NCBI RefSeq assembly: GCF_013177455.1
Contig: NZ_CP053660.1
Coordinates: 1,736,001-1,800,000 of the forward strand
Reading direction: 5' to 3'
Origin: Nocardioides marmotae
GTDB taxonomy: Bacteria > Actinomycetota > Actinomycetes > Propionibacteriales > Nocardioidaceae
Length of the DNA stretch: 64,000 bases
The translations under genes were made by a program, and so were the position numbers. The notes under the pieces are model-generated. The model was not told where the DNA came from. It worked only from the letters and a program-made list of their open reading frames with translations, and did not search any database. Below, one piece after another: positions 8,219 through 16,916 of the stretch. Within the stretch, counting starts at the first letter, position 1. Every line of letters begins with the position of its first letter.

Positions 8219-8920
8219 GTGGACACCCGACCCGCCGTCGACCTCAACGCCGACCTGGGTGAGGAGGTCACCGACGACACCGCCCTGCTGGCCATCGTGA
8301 CCAGCGCGAACGTCGCCTGCGGCTACCACGCCGGCAACGCCGCGATCATGCGCGCGGTGTGCGCCGAGGCGGCCGAGCGCGGGGTCGTCGTGGGCGCGCA
8401 GGTCTCCTACGACGACCGGGAGGGCTTCGGCCGGGTCGCCCGCGACGTACCGGCCGCGGTGCTGCGCGAGCAGGTCGCCGACCAGGTGGGCACGCTGGCG
8501 TCGATCGCCGCCGCGGCCGGGACCTCGGTGCGCTACGTCAAGCCGCACGGGGCGCTCTACCACCGGGTGATCGACGACGCCGAGCAGGCGGCGGCGGTGC
8601 TCGCCGGCTCCGGCGACCTGCCCGTGCTCGGCATGCCGGGCCGCTTCCTCGACCTCGCGCTGACCGCGGGCCGGGAGGTGTGGCACGAGGGCTTCCCGGA
8701 CCGGGCGTACGCCGCGGACGGGCGGCTCGTGGCGCGCGGCGAGCCCGGGGCGGTCCTCGAGGACGCCGGGGCGATCGCCTCCGCGGCGCTGCGGCTCGCG
8801 CCCGGCGTGGACTCGCTGTGCCTGCACGGCGACACCCCCGGCGCGGTCGCCCACGCGAGCGCCGTCCGCTCCGCGCTGGTCGGCGCGGGGTGGGAGCTGC
8901 GCGGGCTGGGCCGGGCGTGA
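8219..8920 (+). CDS. pxpA: 5-oxoprolinase subunit A (LamB/YcsF family)
   Basis: 233 residues starting VDTRPAVDLNADLGEE. Family hallmarks are DLNADLGE at the N-terminus, SANVACGYHAGN, YVKPHGALYH near residue 105 and LCLHGDTPGA near the end. With PxpB and PxpC it forms the ATP-dependent complex that opens 5-oxoproline (pyroglutamate) to glutamate. GTG 8219 is chosen because a TAGCGT hexamer lies 7 nt before it. The stop overlaps the pxpB start by 4 nt. Confidence 0.9.
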   Translation: MDTRPAVDLNADLGEEVTDDTALLAIVTSANVACGYHAGNAAIMRAVCAEAAERGVVVGAQVSYDDREGFGRVARDVPAAVLREQVADQVGTLASIAAAAGTSVRYVKPHGALYHRVIDDAEQAAAVLAGSGDLPVLGMPGRFLDLALTAGREVWHEGFPDRAYAADGRLVARGEPGAVLEDAGAIASAALRLAPGVDSLCLHGDTPGAVAHASAVRSALVGAGWELRGLGRA

Positions 8921-9513
8921 GCGTGCGCGCCCGGCCGTTCGGGCCGTCCGCGGTGCTGGTCGAGGTCGACGGGCCCGCGGAGGCGCTCGCGCTGGCGGCC
9001 TGGGTCCGCACGGAGGGGCTGCCCGTCGTCGAGGTGGTGCCCGCGGCCGCGACCGTGCTGCTCGACGGCACCGACCCCGCGGTCGTGCTGGACGCCCTCG
9101 CCGGGTGGACCCCCGAGGCCGCGGCGCCGGCGGGCGGGCTGGTCGAGGTGCCGGTCGTCTACGACGGCGAGGACCTCGCCTACGTCGCCGAGCGCTGGGG
9201 CGTGGACATCGACGAGGCGGTCGAGCGGCACGCAGCGACCGCGTTCGTCTCCGCCTTCTGCGGGTTCGCGCCCGGCTTCGCCTACCTCACGGGGCTGCCC
9301 GACGAGCTCGCCGTGCCGCGGCTGGACTCCCCGCGGCCGCGGGTCCCGGCCGGGTCGGTCGCGCTGGCCGGCACCTGGTGCGGTGTCTACCCGACCGCCT
9401 CGCCGGGCGGCTGGCGGATCCTCGGGCGCACCGACGTCGCGCTCTGGGACCCCGACCGGCCGACGCCGGCCCTGCTCGCGCCGGGCACCCGCGTGCGGTT
9501 CGTGCGCGCATGA
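8917..9513 (+). CDS. pxpB: 5-oxoprolinase subunit B
   Basis: 198 residues. The KipI-type domain motifs VEVPVVYDGEDLAYVAE and FCGFAPGFAYLTGLP are clear, as are PRVPAGSVALAG and the YPTASPGGWRILGRT segment. PxpB pairs with PxpC in the ATP-dependent 5-oxoprolinase. It starts at GTG 8917 inside the pxpA stop (GTGA) and ends in an ATGA overlap with pxpC, so the three genes form a tightly coupled operon. Confidence 0.9.
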   Translation: MSVRARPFGPSAVLVEVDGPAEALALAAWVRTEGLPVVEVVPAAATVLLDGTDPAVVLDALAGWTPEAAAPAGGLVEVPVVYDGEDLAYVAERWGVDIDEAVERHAATAFVSAFCGFAPGFAYLTGLPDELAVPRLDSPRPRVPAGSVALAGTWCGVYPTASPGGWRILGRTDVALWDPDRPTPALLAPGTRVRFVRA

Positions 9514-10352
9514 GCCTGCGGGTCCTGGCCGCCGGCCACCTCACCACCGTGCAGGACCGGGGGCGCCCCGGCCACGCGCACCTCGGCGTGCCCCGCGCCG
9601 GCGCCCTCGACGGGCCCGCCGCCGCGCTCGCGAACCGGCTCGTCGGCAACCCCGCGGATGCCGCCGTGCTCGAGGTGACCCTCGGCGGGCTGGTCGTCCG
9701 CGCCGAGGTCGGCCGCTGGGTCGCGGTGACCGGCGCCGAGGGGCCGGTGCACGTCGACGGAGCGCCCCGCGGGCACGCCCGCGCCGAGTGGCTGCCCGCC
9801 GGCTCCGCCCTCTCGATCGGTACGCCGCGGCGCGGGGTCCGCTCCTACGTCGCCGTCGGCGGGGGTCTCGCGGTCGAGCCGGTGCTCGGGTCCCGCTCGA
9901 CCGACACGCTCGGCTGGACCGGCCCGCCCCGGGTGGTGGACGGCGCGGTGCTCCCCGTCGGCGAGCCCGGGGGCGGGCCGGCGCCCCACGAGACGCCCCG
10001 GCCGCCCGCGGCCGGTCCGCTGCGCGTGCACCCCGGCCCGCGGGCCGACTGGTTCGCCGGCGACCCGCTCGCCCGGTTGTGCGCCGCGGCGTACACGGTG
10101 CAGGCGGCGTCGAACCGGGTCGGCCTCCGGCTCGACGGCCCGCCGCTGGAGCGCTCGCGGGCGGGGGAGCTGGCGAGCGAGGGGATGGTCCTCGGCGCGG
10201 TGCAGGTGCCGCCCGACGGGCGGCCGGTGGTCTTCCTCGCTGACCACCCGGTCACCGGCGGCTACCCGGTCGTCGCGGTCGTCGACCCCGCGGACCTGTG
10301 GCGGTGCGCGCAGCTGCGCCCGGGCGAGGAGGTCCGGTTCATTCCGGCGTAG
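9510..10352 (+). CDS. pxpC: 5-oxoprolinase subunit C (biotin-dependent carboxyltransferase-like)
   Basis: 280 residues. VLAAGHLTTVQDRGRPG at the N-terminus, the RSYVAVGGGLAVEPVLGSRSTD segment and NRVGLRLDG near 205 identify the KipA/PxpC family. It completes the pxpABC operon. Its coding end runs 14 bp past the stop codon of the convergent dinB gene, so the two 3' ends overlap and each mRNA end would be antisense to the other. Confidence 0.88.
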   Translation: MSLRVLAAGHLTTVQDRGRPGHAHLGVPRAGALDGPAAALANRLVGNPADAAVLEVTLGGLVVRAEVGRWVAVTGAEGPVHVDGAPRGHARAEWLPAGSALSIGTPRRGVRSYVAVGGGLAVEPVLGSRSTDTLGWTGPPRVVDGAVLPVGEPGGGPAPHETPRPPAAGPLRVHPGPRADWFAGDPLARLCAAAYTVQAASNRVGLRLDGPPLERSRAGELASEGMVLGAVQVPPDGRPVVFLADHPVTGGYPVVAVVDPADLWRCAQLRPGEEVRFIPA

Positions 10353-11706
10353 GTGGCTCGACGAGCGGCTCCTCGGGGTCCTCGGGGTCCTCGGGGTCCT
10401 CACCGGGGAGCGGCGGCGGCACCCACGCGCTGAGCGCGGGGTCGTCCTCGGCGAAGGAGCGCACCGGACCGGCGGGGCTCTCCGCGGTCTCGAACCGGAC
10501 CGTCACCACGCCCCGGCCCGATCCCCACACCCAGCCGCGGCCGTGGTCGGTGTGCACCACGTCCATGCCGGGCGCCCAGGTGCGGCGGGAGTGGTGGGGG
10601 ATCTCGATCGCGGGCAGCTCCTCCTCGGCCTCGGCCTCGCCGAAGAGGTCCTCCTGGACCCAGTCGGCCAGCCCGGAGACGCCGACGCCGAGCAGCCGGA
10701 CGCCGCCGGAGGTGTCGAGGTCGGCCAGGAGGGTGCGGGCGAGCCGGGCCACGGTGGCGGAGCTGTCGGTGGGGGAGGCGAGCGTGGTGGACCGGCTCAG
10801 GGTGGTGAAGTCGTGCAGCCGCACCTTGATCGTCACGGTGCGTCCCGAGAGCCCGTGCTTGCGCAGCCGCCCCGCGACCTCGCCGGCCTGCCGGGTGAGC
10901 AGGGCCTCCATCAGCCGCCGGTCGGTGAGGTCGGTGTCGTAGGTGCCCTCGACGCTGACCGACTTCGCCTCGCGCTCGGCCACCACCGGCCGGTCGTCGA
11001 GGGCGCGGGCGAGGTGGAACAGGCCCGATCCGTGGGCCTTGCCGACCAGGCGGACGAGCTCGTCGAGGTCGACCGACTCCAGCTCGGCCACCGTGTGGAT
11101 CCCCGCCCGGCGCAGCCGCTCGACCGTCGCGGGGCCGACGCCGGGGATGACGCTGACGTGCATCGGCCGCAGCAGTTCCTGCTCGGTCCCGGGTGGGACG
11201 ACCACGAGCCCGTCGGGCTTGTCGAGGTCGCTGGCGACCTTGGCGATGAACTTGCTCGTGCCCACGCCGACCGACGCCGTGAGCCCGCGGGTCGCCTCGG
11301 TCACCCGCCCGCGGAGCTCCTCGGCGAACGCGGTCACCGTCGGCACCTCCAGGTCGGGCAGGTCGGCCCGCTCGAGGTCGACGAACGCCTCGTCCAGCGA
11401 CAGCGGCTCGACCAGCGGGGAGACCGAGCGCAGCAGCGACATGACCGCGTGCGAGGCGTCGCGGTAGGCGTGGAAGCGGCCGCTGAGGAACGCCGCGTGC
11501 GGGCACCGCGAGCGCGCCTCGCGGGTCGACATGGCCGAGCGGACGCCGTACACCCGGGCCTCGTAGGAGGCCGTCGAGACCACGCCCCGGCCGCCGACCC
11601 CGCCGACGACGACCGGCTTGCCGCGCAGGGAGGGCTTGTCGCGCTGCTCGACGGCGGCGAAGAAGGCGTCGAGGTCGAGGTGGAGGACCGAGGCGTGTGC
11701 GCGCAC
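10339..11706 (-). CDS. dinB: DNA polymerase IV (Y family)
   Basis: 455 residues. Catalytic carboxylates are in HLDLDAFFAAVEQ (about 9-20) and SLDEAFVD (about 103-110); YEARVYGVRSAMSTREA is the fingers motif, and VIPGVGPATVERL is the helix-hairpin-helix. It performs translesion synthesis. Beyond the little finger there is a 100-residue extension (VVHTDHGRGWVWGSG) seen in actinobacterial DinB, then an acidic Pro/Glu/Asp tail GEDPEDPEDPEEP encoded by a 9-bp tandem repeat. GTG start at 11706. Confidence 0.92.
   Translation of the reverse strand: MRAHASVLHLDLDAFFAAVEQRDKPSLRGKPVVVGGVGGRGVVSTASYEARVYGVRSAMSTREARSRCPHAAFLSGRFHAYRDASHAVMSLLRSVSPLVEPLSLDEAFVDLERADLPDLEVPTVTAFAEELRGRVTEATRGLTASVGVGTSKFIAKVASDLDKPDGLVVVPPGTEQELLRPMHVSVIPGVGPATVERLRRAGIHTVAELESVDLDELVRLVGKAHGSGLFHLARALDDRPVVAEREAKSVSVEGTYDTDLTDRRLMEALLTRQAGEVAGRLRKHGLSGRTVTIKVRLHDFTTLSRSTTLASPTDSSATVARLARTLLADLDTSGGVRLLGVGVSGLADWVQEDLFGEAEAEEELPAIEIPHHSRRTWAPGMDVVHTDHGRGWVWGSGRGVVTVRFETAESPAGPVRSFAEDDPALSAWVPPPLPGEDPEDPEDPEEPLVEPPTPE
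10370..10396. repeat. Three 9-bp tandem units in the dinB tail
   Basis: TCCTCGGGG occurs three times in a row with a degenerate fourth unit following. On the coding strand each unit adds EDP to the acidic tail of DinB; changes in copy number keep the frame. Confidence 0.75.
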
Positions 11707-11847
11707 GTCAGCGCCCCGTCCGCCCGGTCATGGCCCGGAACCTACCCGCGGCCCACCTCGCGTCCACAGCCGCCGGCCGCCGCGGGTCCTCCACAGCGAC
11801 GCCCGTCGCACCCCGGCTCGGCGGGTGCCCGCGGGGAGCGTCGGGGC

Positions 11848-12843
11848 ATGACCACATCCCTCCCGGCCACCGGCCGTTCCCGGTACACCGCCCGCACCCC
11901 CGAGGACCTCCTCGCCGCCGTGCCCGTCGTCCTCGGCTTCCGCCCGCAGGAGTCGGTCGTGCTGCTGACCTTCGGCGCCGACCACCCCTTCCACGCCCGC
12001 GTCGACCTGCCCCTGACCCAGGCCGACGCCGACGCCACCGCCCAGACCCTGCTCGAGCCGTCGCTGCGCCACGGCGTGCGCGTCGTCGCGGTCGTCGTCC
12101 TCACCGGGAACGAGCGGGCCGGCGCCCGGGCCGCCCGCGCCACGATCCGGGCCTTCACCCGGGCCGGCATCGACGTCGTCGAGGCGATCCGGGCCCACGA
12201 GGGGCGGTGGTACGTCGCCTGCGGGCCCCGCGGCGCGGTGCCGGCCCACGGCGTCCCCTACGACGTCTCGGCGCATCCGTTCACCGCCCAGGCCGTGCTG
12301 GAGGGCCGGGTCACCCTCGGCTCGCGCGAGGAGCTGGCCGACTCCCTGGCGCCCCGGCCCGAGGCGGTGGACGCCGTCCTGGAGGCGGTGGTCGCGCTGC
12401 CGGGCGGTGAGTCGTCGGTGGCCGTCGAGAGCGGGTGGGCCACTGCCCTGGTCGGCCGCCACGTCGCCGACGGCACGAGCCCGACCGACGCCGAGGTGGC
12501 GCGGCTGGTGGTGGCGATGCTCGACGTCGCGGTGCGCGACGCGGTGTGGGGGCTGATGGGGCGCGCCGACGCCGACCGGCACGCCCGGTTCTGGACCGAC
12601 GTCGTCCGGCGCACGCCCGATGCGTTCCTGGCCGACCCCGCGGCCGTGCTCGCCTTCGCCGCCTGGCTCTGCGGGCATGGCGCCCTGGCCTGGTGCGCCG
12701 TCGACCGCTGCCAGGACGTCGCCCCCGGCCACCGGCTCGCGGGCTACATCGCCCACGTGCTCACCCAGGCGATCCCGCCGTCGGTCTGGGAGCCGGGCGC
12801 CGGTCGTGCGGATGACGGGGGCGCCGGGCGCGGGGCCGGCTGA
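11848..12843 (+). CDS. DUF4192 family protein
   Basis: 331 residues. The start TARTPEDLLAAVPVVLGFRPQESVVLLTF is the recognisable DUF4192 opening, followed by alternating helices and strands with PYDVSAHPF near 140 and a C-terminal Ala-rich region with LCGHGALAWCAVDRC. The family is common in actinobacteria, often beside dinB as here, and has no established function. A GGGGAG lies 9 nt before the ATG. No signal peptide or membrane span is apparent. Confidence 0.8.
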   Translation: MTTSLPATGRSRYTARTPEDLLAAVPVVLGFRPQESVVLLTFGADHPFHARVDLPLTQADADATAQTLLEPSLRHGVRVVAVVVLTGNERAGARAARATIRAFTRAGIDVVEAIRAHEGRWYVACGPRGAVPAHGVPYDVSAHPFTAQAVLEGRVTLGSREELADSLAPRPEAVDAVLEAVVALPGGESSVAVESGWATALVGRHVADGTSPTDAEVARLVVAMLDVAVRDAVWGLMGRADADRHARFWTDVVRRTPDAFLADPAAVLAFAAWLCGHGALAWCAVDRCQDVAPGHRLAGYIAHVLTQAIPPSVWEPGAGRADDGGAGRGAG

Positions 12844-12942
12844 GGCCCCGGCTCGGGTCCGGCTGGGGGAGTGATCGATGTGGGTACCTCTCGCACGTGT
12901 CGAGCGCGCTGAGGGGTCCCCGCGTCTGGGAGGGTGGTCACC

Positions 12943-14406
12943 ATGGGTGAGGAGGTCGACTCCCAGGAGTTCTCCCGGGCGGACCGCACGCGGCACCGCG
13001 AGAAGGTCCGCCGCTGCCTGGACGTGTTCGCCCGGATGCTGCGCGACTCCCGCTTCGACACCGACGACCCGATGACCGGCCTCGAGGTCGAGCTGAACCT
13101 CGTCGACGCGCTCGGCGACCCGGCGCTGCGCAACGCCGCGGCGCTCGAGGCGATCGCCGACCCCGACTTCCAGACCGAGCTCGGCCAGTTCAACATCGAG
13201 ATCAACGTCCCGCCCGCGCGGCTGCGCGAAGGGGGCCTGACCACCTTCGAGGAGAGCCTGCGGCGCAGCCTCAACGACGCCGAGGCCAAGTCGGCCGCCG
13301 TGGGGGCGCACCTGGTGATGATCGGCATCCTGCCGACGCTGACCGGGGAGCACATGGACCCCGCGAGCCTGAGCCCGAACCCGCGCTACAAGCTGCTCAG
13401 CGAGCAGATCCTGGCCGCCCGCGGCGAGGACATCTCGATCTCGATCGACGGCCCGGAGCGGCTGGGCACCACCACGGACTCGATCGTGCCCGAGGCGGCG
13501 TGCACCAGCACGCAGTTCCACGTGCAGACCTCGCCGGCCGACTTCGCGTCGTACTGGAACGCCTCGCAGGCCGTCTCCGCGATCCAGCTGGCCGTCGGCG
13601 CCAACTCGCCGTACCTGCTGGGCAAGGAGCTGTGGCGCGAGACGCGGATCCCGCTGTTCGAGCAGGCGACCGACACCCGCAGCGAGGAGCTCAAGGCCCA
13701 GGGGGTGCGGCCGCGGGTCTGGTTCGGCGAGCGGTGGGTGACCTCGGTCTTCGACCTGTTCGAGGAGAACGTCCGCTACTTCCCGGCCCTGCTGCCGATC
13801 ACCAACGAGGAGGACCCGCTCGCGGTGCTCGAGGGCGGCGGCACCCCGAACCTCCCCGAGCTGCGGCTGCACAACGGGACCATCTACCGCTGGAACCGGC
13901 CGGTCTACGACGTCGCCGGCGGCGTGCCCCACCTGCGGGTGGAGAACCGGGTGCTCGCGGCCGGCCCCACCGTCGCGGACACGGTGGCCAACGCCGCGTT
14001 CTACTTCGGGCTCGTGCGGCACCTGGCCGAGAGCGAGCGCCCGCTGTGGTCGCAGATGTCCTTCAGCGCCGCGGAGGAGAACTTCCACGTCGCCGCGCGG
14101 CAGGGGATCGAGGCGGACGTCTACTGGCCCGGGGTGGGCCAGGTGCGGGCGACCGAGCTGGTCCTGCGACGGCTGCTGCCGATGGCGCGCGCCGGCCTGG
14201 ACGCCTGGGGCGTCGAGGGCGCGGAGTCCGACCGGCTGCTCGGGATCATCGAGCAGCGGTGCTCGACCGGGGTCAACGGTGCGGAGTGGTTCGCGCGCCG
14301 GATGGGCGAGCGGGCGGGGGAGGAGCGGTACGACGCGCTGCGCGCCACGCTGCTGGAGTACCGCGGGCGGATGCACACCAACGACCCGGTGCACACCTGG
14401 GACTGA
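12943..14406 (+). CDS. Glutamate-cysteine ligase family protein (GCS2)
   Basis: 487 residues. GLEVELNLVD near 46 and ELGQFNIEINVPP near 86 are the Glu-rich metal/ATP sites of the GCS2 fold, and CTSTQFHVQTSP plus RVENRVLAAGPTVAD are also visible. The family joins an amino acid to a carboxylate with ATP. Because actinomycetes make mycothiol rather than glutathione, the actual substrate is open; ergothioneine-type or unrelated amide ligation is possible. ATG 12943 has a GGAGG 8 nt upstream and is preferred to the in-frame GTG 9 bp earlier. Confidence 0.8.
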   Translation: MGEEVDSQEFSRADRTRHREKVRRCLDVFARMLRDSRFDTDDPMTGLEVELNLVDALGDPALRNAAALEAIADPDFQTELGQFNIEINVPPARLREGGLTTFEESLRRSLNDAEAKSAAVGAHLVMIGILPTLTGEHMDPASLSPNPRYKLLSEQILAARGEDISISIDGPERLGTTTDSIVPEAACTSTQFHVQTSPADFASYWNASQAVSAIQLAVGANSPYLLGKELWRETRIPLFEQATDTRSEELKAQGVRPRVWFGERWVTSVFDLFEENVRYFPALLPITNEEDPLAVLEGGGTPNLPELRLHNGTIYRWNRPVYDVAGGVPHLRVENRVLAAGPTVADTVANAAFYFGLVRHLAESERPLWSQMSFSAAEENFHVAARQGIEADVYWPGVGQVRATELVLRRLLPMARAGLDAWGVEGAESDRLLGIIEQRCSTGVNGAEWFARRMGERAGEERYDALRATLLEYRGRMHTNDPVHTWD

Positions 14407-14416
14407 TCGCCTGGGC

Positions 14417-14881
14417 TCACCGCTCCCGCAGGCGCCGCCAGGTGCGGCCGGCGCCCGAGCGCGGGTCCCACCAGCCGTGCCGGTTGGCCACGACCATCAC
14501 CAGCGCCGCGCCCGCCTCGGCGTACGCCGTGCGCGCGGCCGCCAGCCAGGCGGCGTCGACGTCCTGGAGCTCGAGCGCCCCGGTGCGGGTCAGCCACACC
14601 AGCGGCTCGCGCCCGGCCGCGCGGGCCGTTGCGCGTCGCATCGCCGCGACCGCGTCCGCGCGCAGGGCGTGGTCGAGGTGGTCCTCCGGGCGCACGGCGA
14701 GCACCCGCTCGGCGCCGCCGGGCAGGCCCACGTGGACCAGCGGCAGGTGCACCCGCCGCCGCTCGCCCTGGGCGTGCTGGAGCACGGCGGTCCGCAGCAG
14801 CCGACCGAGGTCGGCCGGCACCGGCACGGGCACGCCGGCGCCGGTGTCGATGTCCGGAGGTGGGGTCGGTGGGCGGGGCAC
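14417..14881 (-). CDS. Hypothetical protein (154 aa)
   Basis: I do not recognise a named family. The frame starts at GTG 14881 with a Pro-rich stretch, then a region with RRVHLPLVHVGLPGGAERVLAVRPEDHLDHALRADAV-like content and ends with ANRHGWWDPRSG and a basic tail. The central part looks like a ligand-binding or SseB-type fold (alternating strands, one Trp-rich segment), without certainty. It is convergent with the GCS2 gene, with 10 bp between stops, and 83 bp from the divergent uspA start. Codon use matches neighbours. Confidence 0.5.
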   Translation of the reverse strand: MPRPPTPPPDIDTGAGVPVPVPADLGRLLRTAVLQHAQGERRRVHLPLVHVGLPGGAERVLAVRPEDHLDHALRADAVAAMRRATARAAGREPLVWLTRTGALELQDVDAAWLAAARTAYAEAGAALVMVVANRHGWWDPRSGAGRTWRRLRER

Positions 14882-14951
14882 CGGCCCAGCCTCTCGCGGG
14901 TGTGCCCCGGCACGCCGGCGCTCTCCACAGGGTCTCTCACCGGTGATCCGC

Positions 14952-14957
14952 TACCGT
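14952..14957 (+). promoter_or_regulatory. -10 hexamer of a leaderless promoter (uspA)
   Basis: TACCGT followed by 7 nt and the ATG at 14965. It argues against the in-frame GTG at 14956, which would overlap the hexamer. Confidence 0.5.
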
Positions 14958-14964
14958 GCCGCGC

Positions 14965-15369
14965 ATGGGAACCGTGGTGGTCGGCTACGTACCGAAGCCC
15001 GAGGGCGAGGCAGCCCTGGCGAAGGCGATCGACGAGGCCAGGTTGCGAGGGGCGAAGCTCGTGGTGGTCAACTCCCACCGCGGCGGCCCCGACGCCGACC
15101 CGGCCGATGCCGAGGCGGCGGAGGCCGAGCTGGCCGCCGTCCAGGCCCGGCTGGAGGGCTGCGGGGTGGAGCACGAGGTGCGTCACCTCATCCGCGGGTT
15201 CGAGCCGGCCGAGGACCTGATCAGCATCGCCGACGCCAACGACGCCGAGCTGATCGTCATCGGCCTGCGTCGCCGCTCCCCGGTCGGCAAGCTCATCCTC
15301 GGCAGCAACGCCCAGCGGATCCTGCTCGACGCCACCTGCCCGGTGCTCGCGGTCAAGGCGGGTGACTGA
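14965..15369 (+). CDS. Universal stress protein (UspA domain)
   Basis: 134 residues, a single UspA domain. GTVVVGYVPKPEGEAALAKAIDEA is the first strand and helix, and the end carries the ATP-binding pattern LIVIGLRRRSPVGKLILGSNAQRILLDATCPVLAV (G-2x-G-9x-G-S type, read as GLRRRSPVGKLILGS). It is likely a small ATP-binding stress regulator in the cytoplasm. The next gene starts inside its last codons. Confidence 0.88.
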   Translation: MGTVVVGYVPKPEGEAALAKAIDEARLRGAKLVVVNSHRGGPDADPADAEAAEAELAAVQARLEGCGVEHEVRHLIRGFEPAEDLISIADANDAELIVIGLRRRSPVGKLILGSNAQRILLDATCPVLAVKAGD

Positions 15370-15715
15370 GGTGCACGCCGCGTCGCTCGGCCCGCTGGTC
15401 GAGGAGCACCTCGCGCTGGCCCGGTCCGCCGAGGCCGGCCGCAGCTCCCACACGACGTACGGCGGCCAGGAGCACCGGCTGCGCCAGACGCTGATCGCGC
15501 TGGCGGCCGGCCGGTCGCTGGGCGAGCACGAGGCACCGGGGGAGGCCACCCTCCAGGTCCTGCGCGGGTCGGTGCGGCTGCACGCCGGCACCGAGACGTG
15601 GGAGGGGCTGGAGGGCGACCTGCTGATCGTCCCGGTGGTGCGCCACGACCTCGAGGCGGTCACCGACGCCGCCGTCCTGCTGACCGTCGTGACCGGCACG
15701 CGCGACGCCCACTGA
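15362..15715 (+). CDS. Cupin-domain protein
   Basis: 117 residues forming a small one-domain beta barrel. RQTLIALAAGRSLGEHEAPGEATLQVLRGSVRLHAG matches cupin motif 1 loosely (G-x-H-x-x-P, with the metal His in GEHEAPGEATLQVL), and motif 2 is seen as GDLLIVPVVRHDLEA. It may bind a metal or small ligand. GTG 15362 overlaps the uspA stop by 8 nt; an alternative GTG at 15371 would remove the overlap. Coupling with uspA suggests a shared stress role, which is inference. Confidence 0.7.
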   Translation: MTEVHAASLGPLVEEHLALARSAEAGRSSHTTYGGQEHRLRQTLIALAAGRSLGEHEAPGEATLQVLRGSVRLHAGTETWEGLEGDLLIVPVVRHDLEAVTDAAVLLTVVTGTRDAH

Positions 15716-15737
15716 GCGCGTCTTCGCGGGCTGGTGC

Positions 15738-16898
15738 TCACGCGGGTCGCGGCTGCGGTTGTCCGGAGCGGTGCAGCCGGGCGAGGCAGGCGGCCGCGAG
15801 GCCCAGCAGGGCCGCGACCGCGAGGAGCGCGGCCCGCAAGGTCGTCGCGTCCGCCAGCACCCCGATGGTCAGCGGAGCGAGCAGGACCGCGCCGGCCGAG
15901 GCGACGACCACCCGGCCGCTGACCTGCGCCGCGTGGTCGGGAGCGATCGCGACCGAGGCGGAGAGGGCCAGGGGGAACAGGTTCCCGATCCCCGTGCCGA
16001 GCAGTGCCAGGCCCACCGTCGACGGCGCCGGGTCCGCCGAGAGCCACACGACGGCGAACCCGATGGCGCTCAGCGCGAGCGCCCAGCCCAGCAGGCGCGT
16101 GGGACCGACGCGCAGCACGATGCGGCTCCCCACGACCCGACCGGCGAGGAAACCGCCGAAGTAGGCGGCCATCAGCGCCACCGCGGTCGCGGCTGACACC
16201 CGGGTCCGCTCCTGGATCAGCGTGGCGCCCCATGCGGTGACCGACCACTCCACGGCGGTCGTGCAGGCGACGAGGGCCACCGCGACCCAGAAGGCGGCGG
16301 GGAGCCGCGTCCGGTCGCGCTGCGCGGCCCGTGGCGGCACCGCGTCCACCGACGGACCGCGGGTCTGCCACCAGGTCGCGACCGGGACGAGGAGGGAGAT
16401 CAGGAGCGGGAGCCGCCAGTCGGCTCCGAGGGCGGACGTCGTCGCCAGCGCTCCGACCAGCAGGAGGTAGCCACAGCTCGCCGCGACGTTGGCCTCGGTC
16501 AGTGCGACCGCGCGGAGGTCGCCATGGTGATCGGCCAGCGTGGCCTGGACGGTCGCGAGCACCCCGCCGCCGCCCAGACCCATGATCGCGGTGGCGCCCA
16601 GGGTCCCAGCGACGGTGTCGGTGCCGGCCAACCCGATCGCCCCGACCGCCATGAGGCCGACCGACGACGAGAGCAGGAGGCGCCTCTCGAGCGCGTGCTC
16701 GAGCCTCGCCGACAGCAGCCCGGCGACCGTGCTGCCGCCCGCGAACGCCGTGACGTACAGCCCGCCCGTCGCGTAGTCCAGCTCCAGCTCGTCGCGCAGG
16801 TGCGGGACGACCAGGCCGGGCGCCGCCTGCAGGTAGGCGAACCAGCCCAGGACGACGTACGCCGTCCAGGTGGTTCGGTCGCGGTGCAGACCCGCCAT
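15738..16898 (-). CDS. MFS transporter
   Basis: 386 residues, about 12 predicted membrane helices. The first loop has the family pattern (LEHALERRLLL after AGLLSARLE), and internal Gly/Ala-rich helices such as GATAIMGLGGGGVLATVQATLADHHG are typical of the major facilitator fold. The substrate is unknown; sugar or drug efflux are both possible. It is divergent from a LacI-family regulator with only 18 bp between start codons, and that spacer is a palindrome, so the regulator very likely controls it. The ATG follows a minus-strand TAACGC by 7 nt. Confidence 0.83.
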   Translation of the reverse strand: MAGLHRDRTTWTAYVVLGWFAYLQAAPGLVVPHLRDELELDYATGGLYVTAFAGGSTVAGLLSARLEHALERRLLLSSSVGLMAVGAIGLAGTDTVAGTLGATAIMGLGGGGVLATVQATLADHHGDLRAVALTEANVAASCGYLLLVGALATTSALGADWRLPLLISLLVPVATWWQTRGPSVDAVPPRAAQRDRTRLPAAFWVAVALVACTTAVEWSVTAWGATLIQERTRVSAATAVALMAAYFGGFLAGRVVGSRIVLRVGPTRLLGWALALSAIGFAVVWLSADPAPSTVGLALLGTGIGNLFPLALSASVAIAPDHAAQVSGRVVVASAGAVLLAPLTIGVLADATTLRAALLAVAALLGLAAACLARLHRSGQPQPRPA

Positions 16899-16899
16899 T

Positions 16900-16915
16900 T
16901 GTGTAGCGTTACACA
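16900..16915. promoter_or_regulatory. LacI-type operator overlapping interlocked -10 elements
   Basis: TGTGTAGCGTTACACA is a 16-bp near-perfect palindrome with the central CpG typical of LacI-family operators. It fills the 18-bp spacer between the starts at 16898 (minus) and 16917 (plus). TAGCGT (16904-16909) is 7 nt from the regulator ATG, and TAACGC on the minus strand (16906-16911) is 7 nt from the transporter ATG. Confidence 0.7.
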
Positions 16916-16916
16916 C

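Noticed and set aside
2936..8920. Long reading frames on the opposite strand or in other frames (for example 1559-4648 minus, 5973-8108 minus, 5996-8920 plus)
   Set aside because: They overlie genes with clear family motifs and consist of Arg/Pro/Gly-rich sequence, the usual shadow of high third-position GC.
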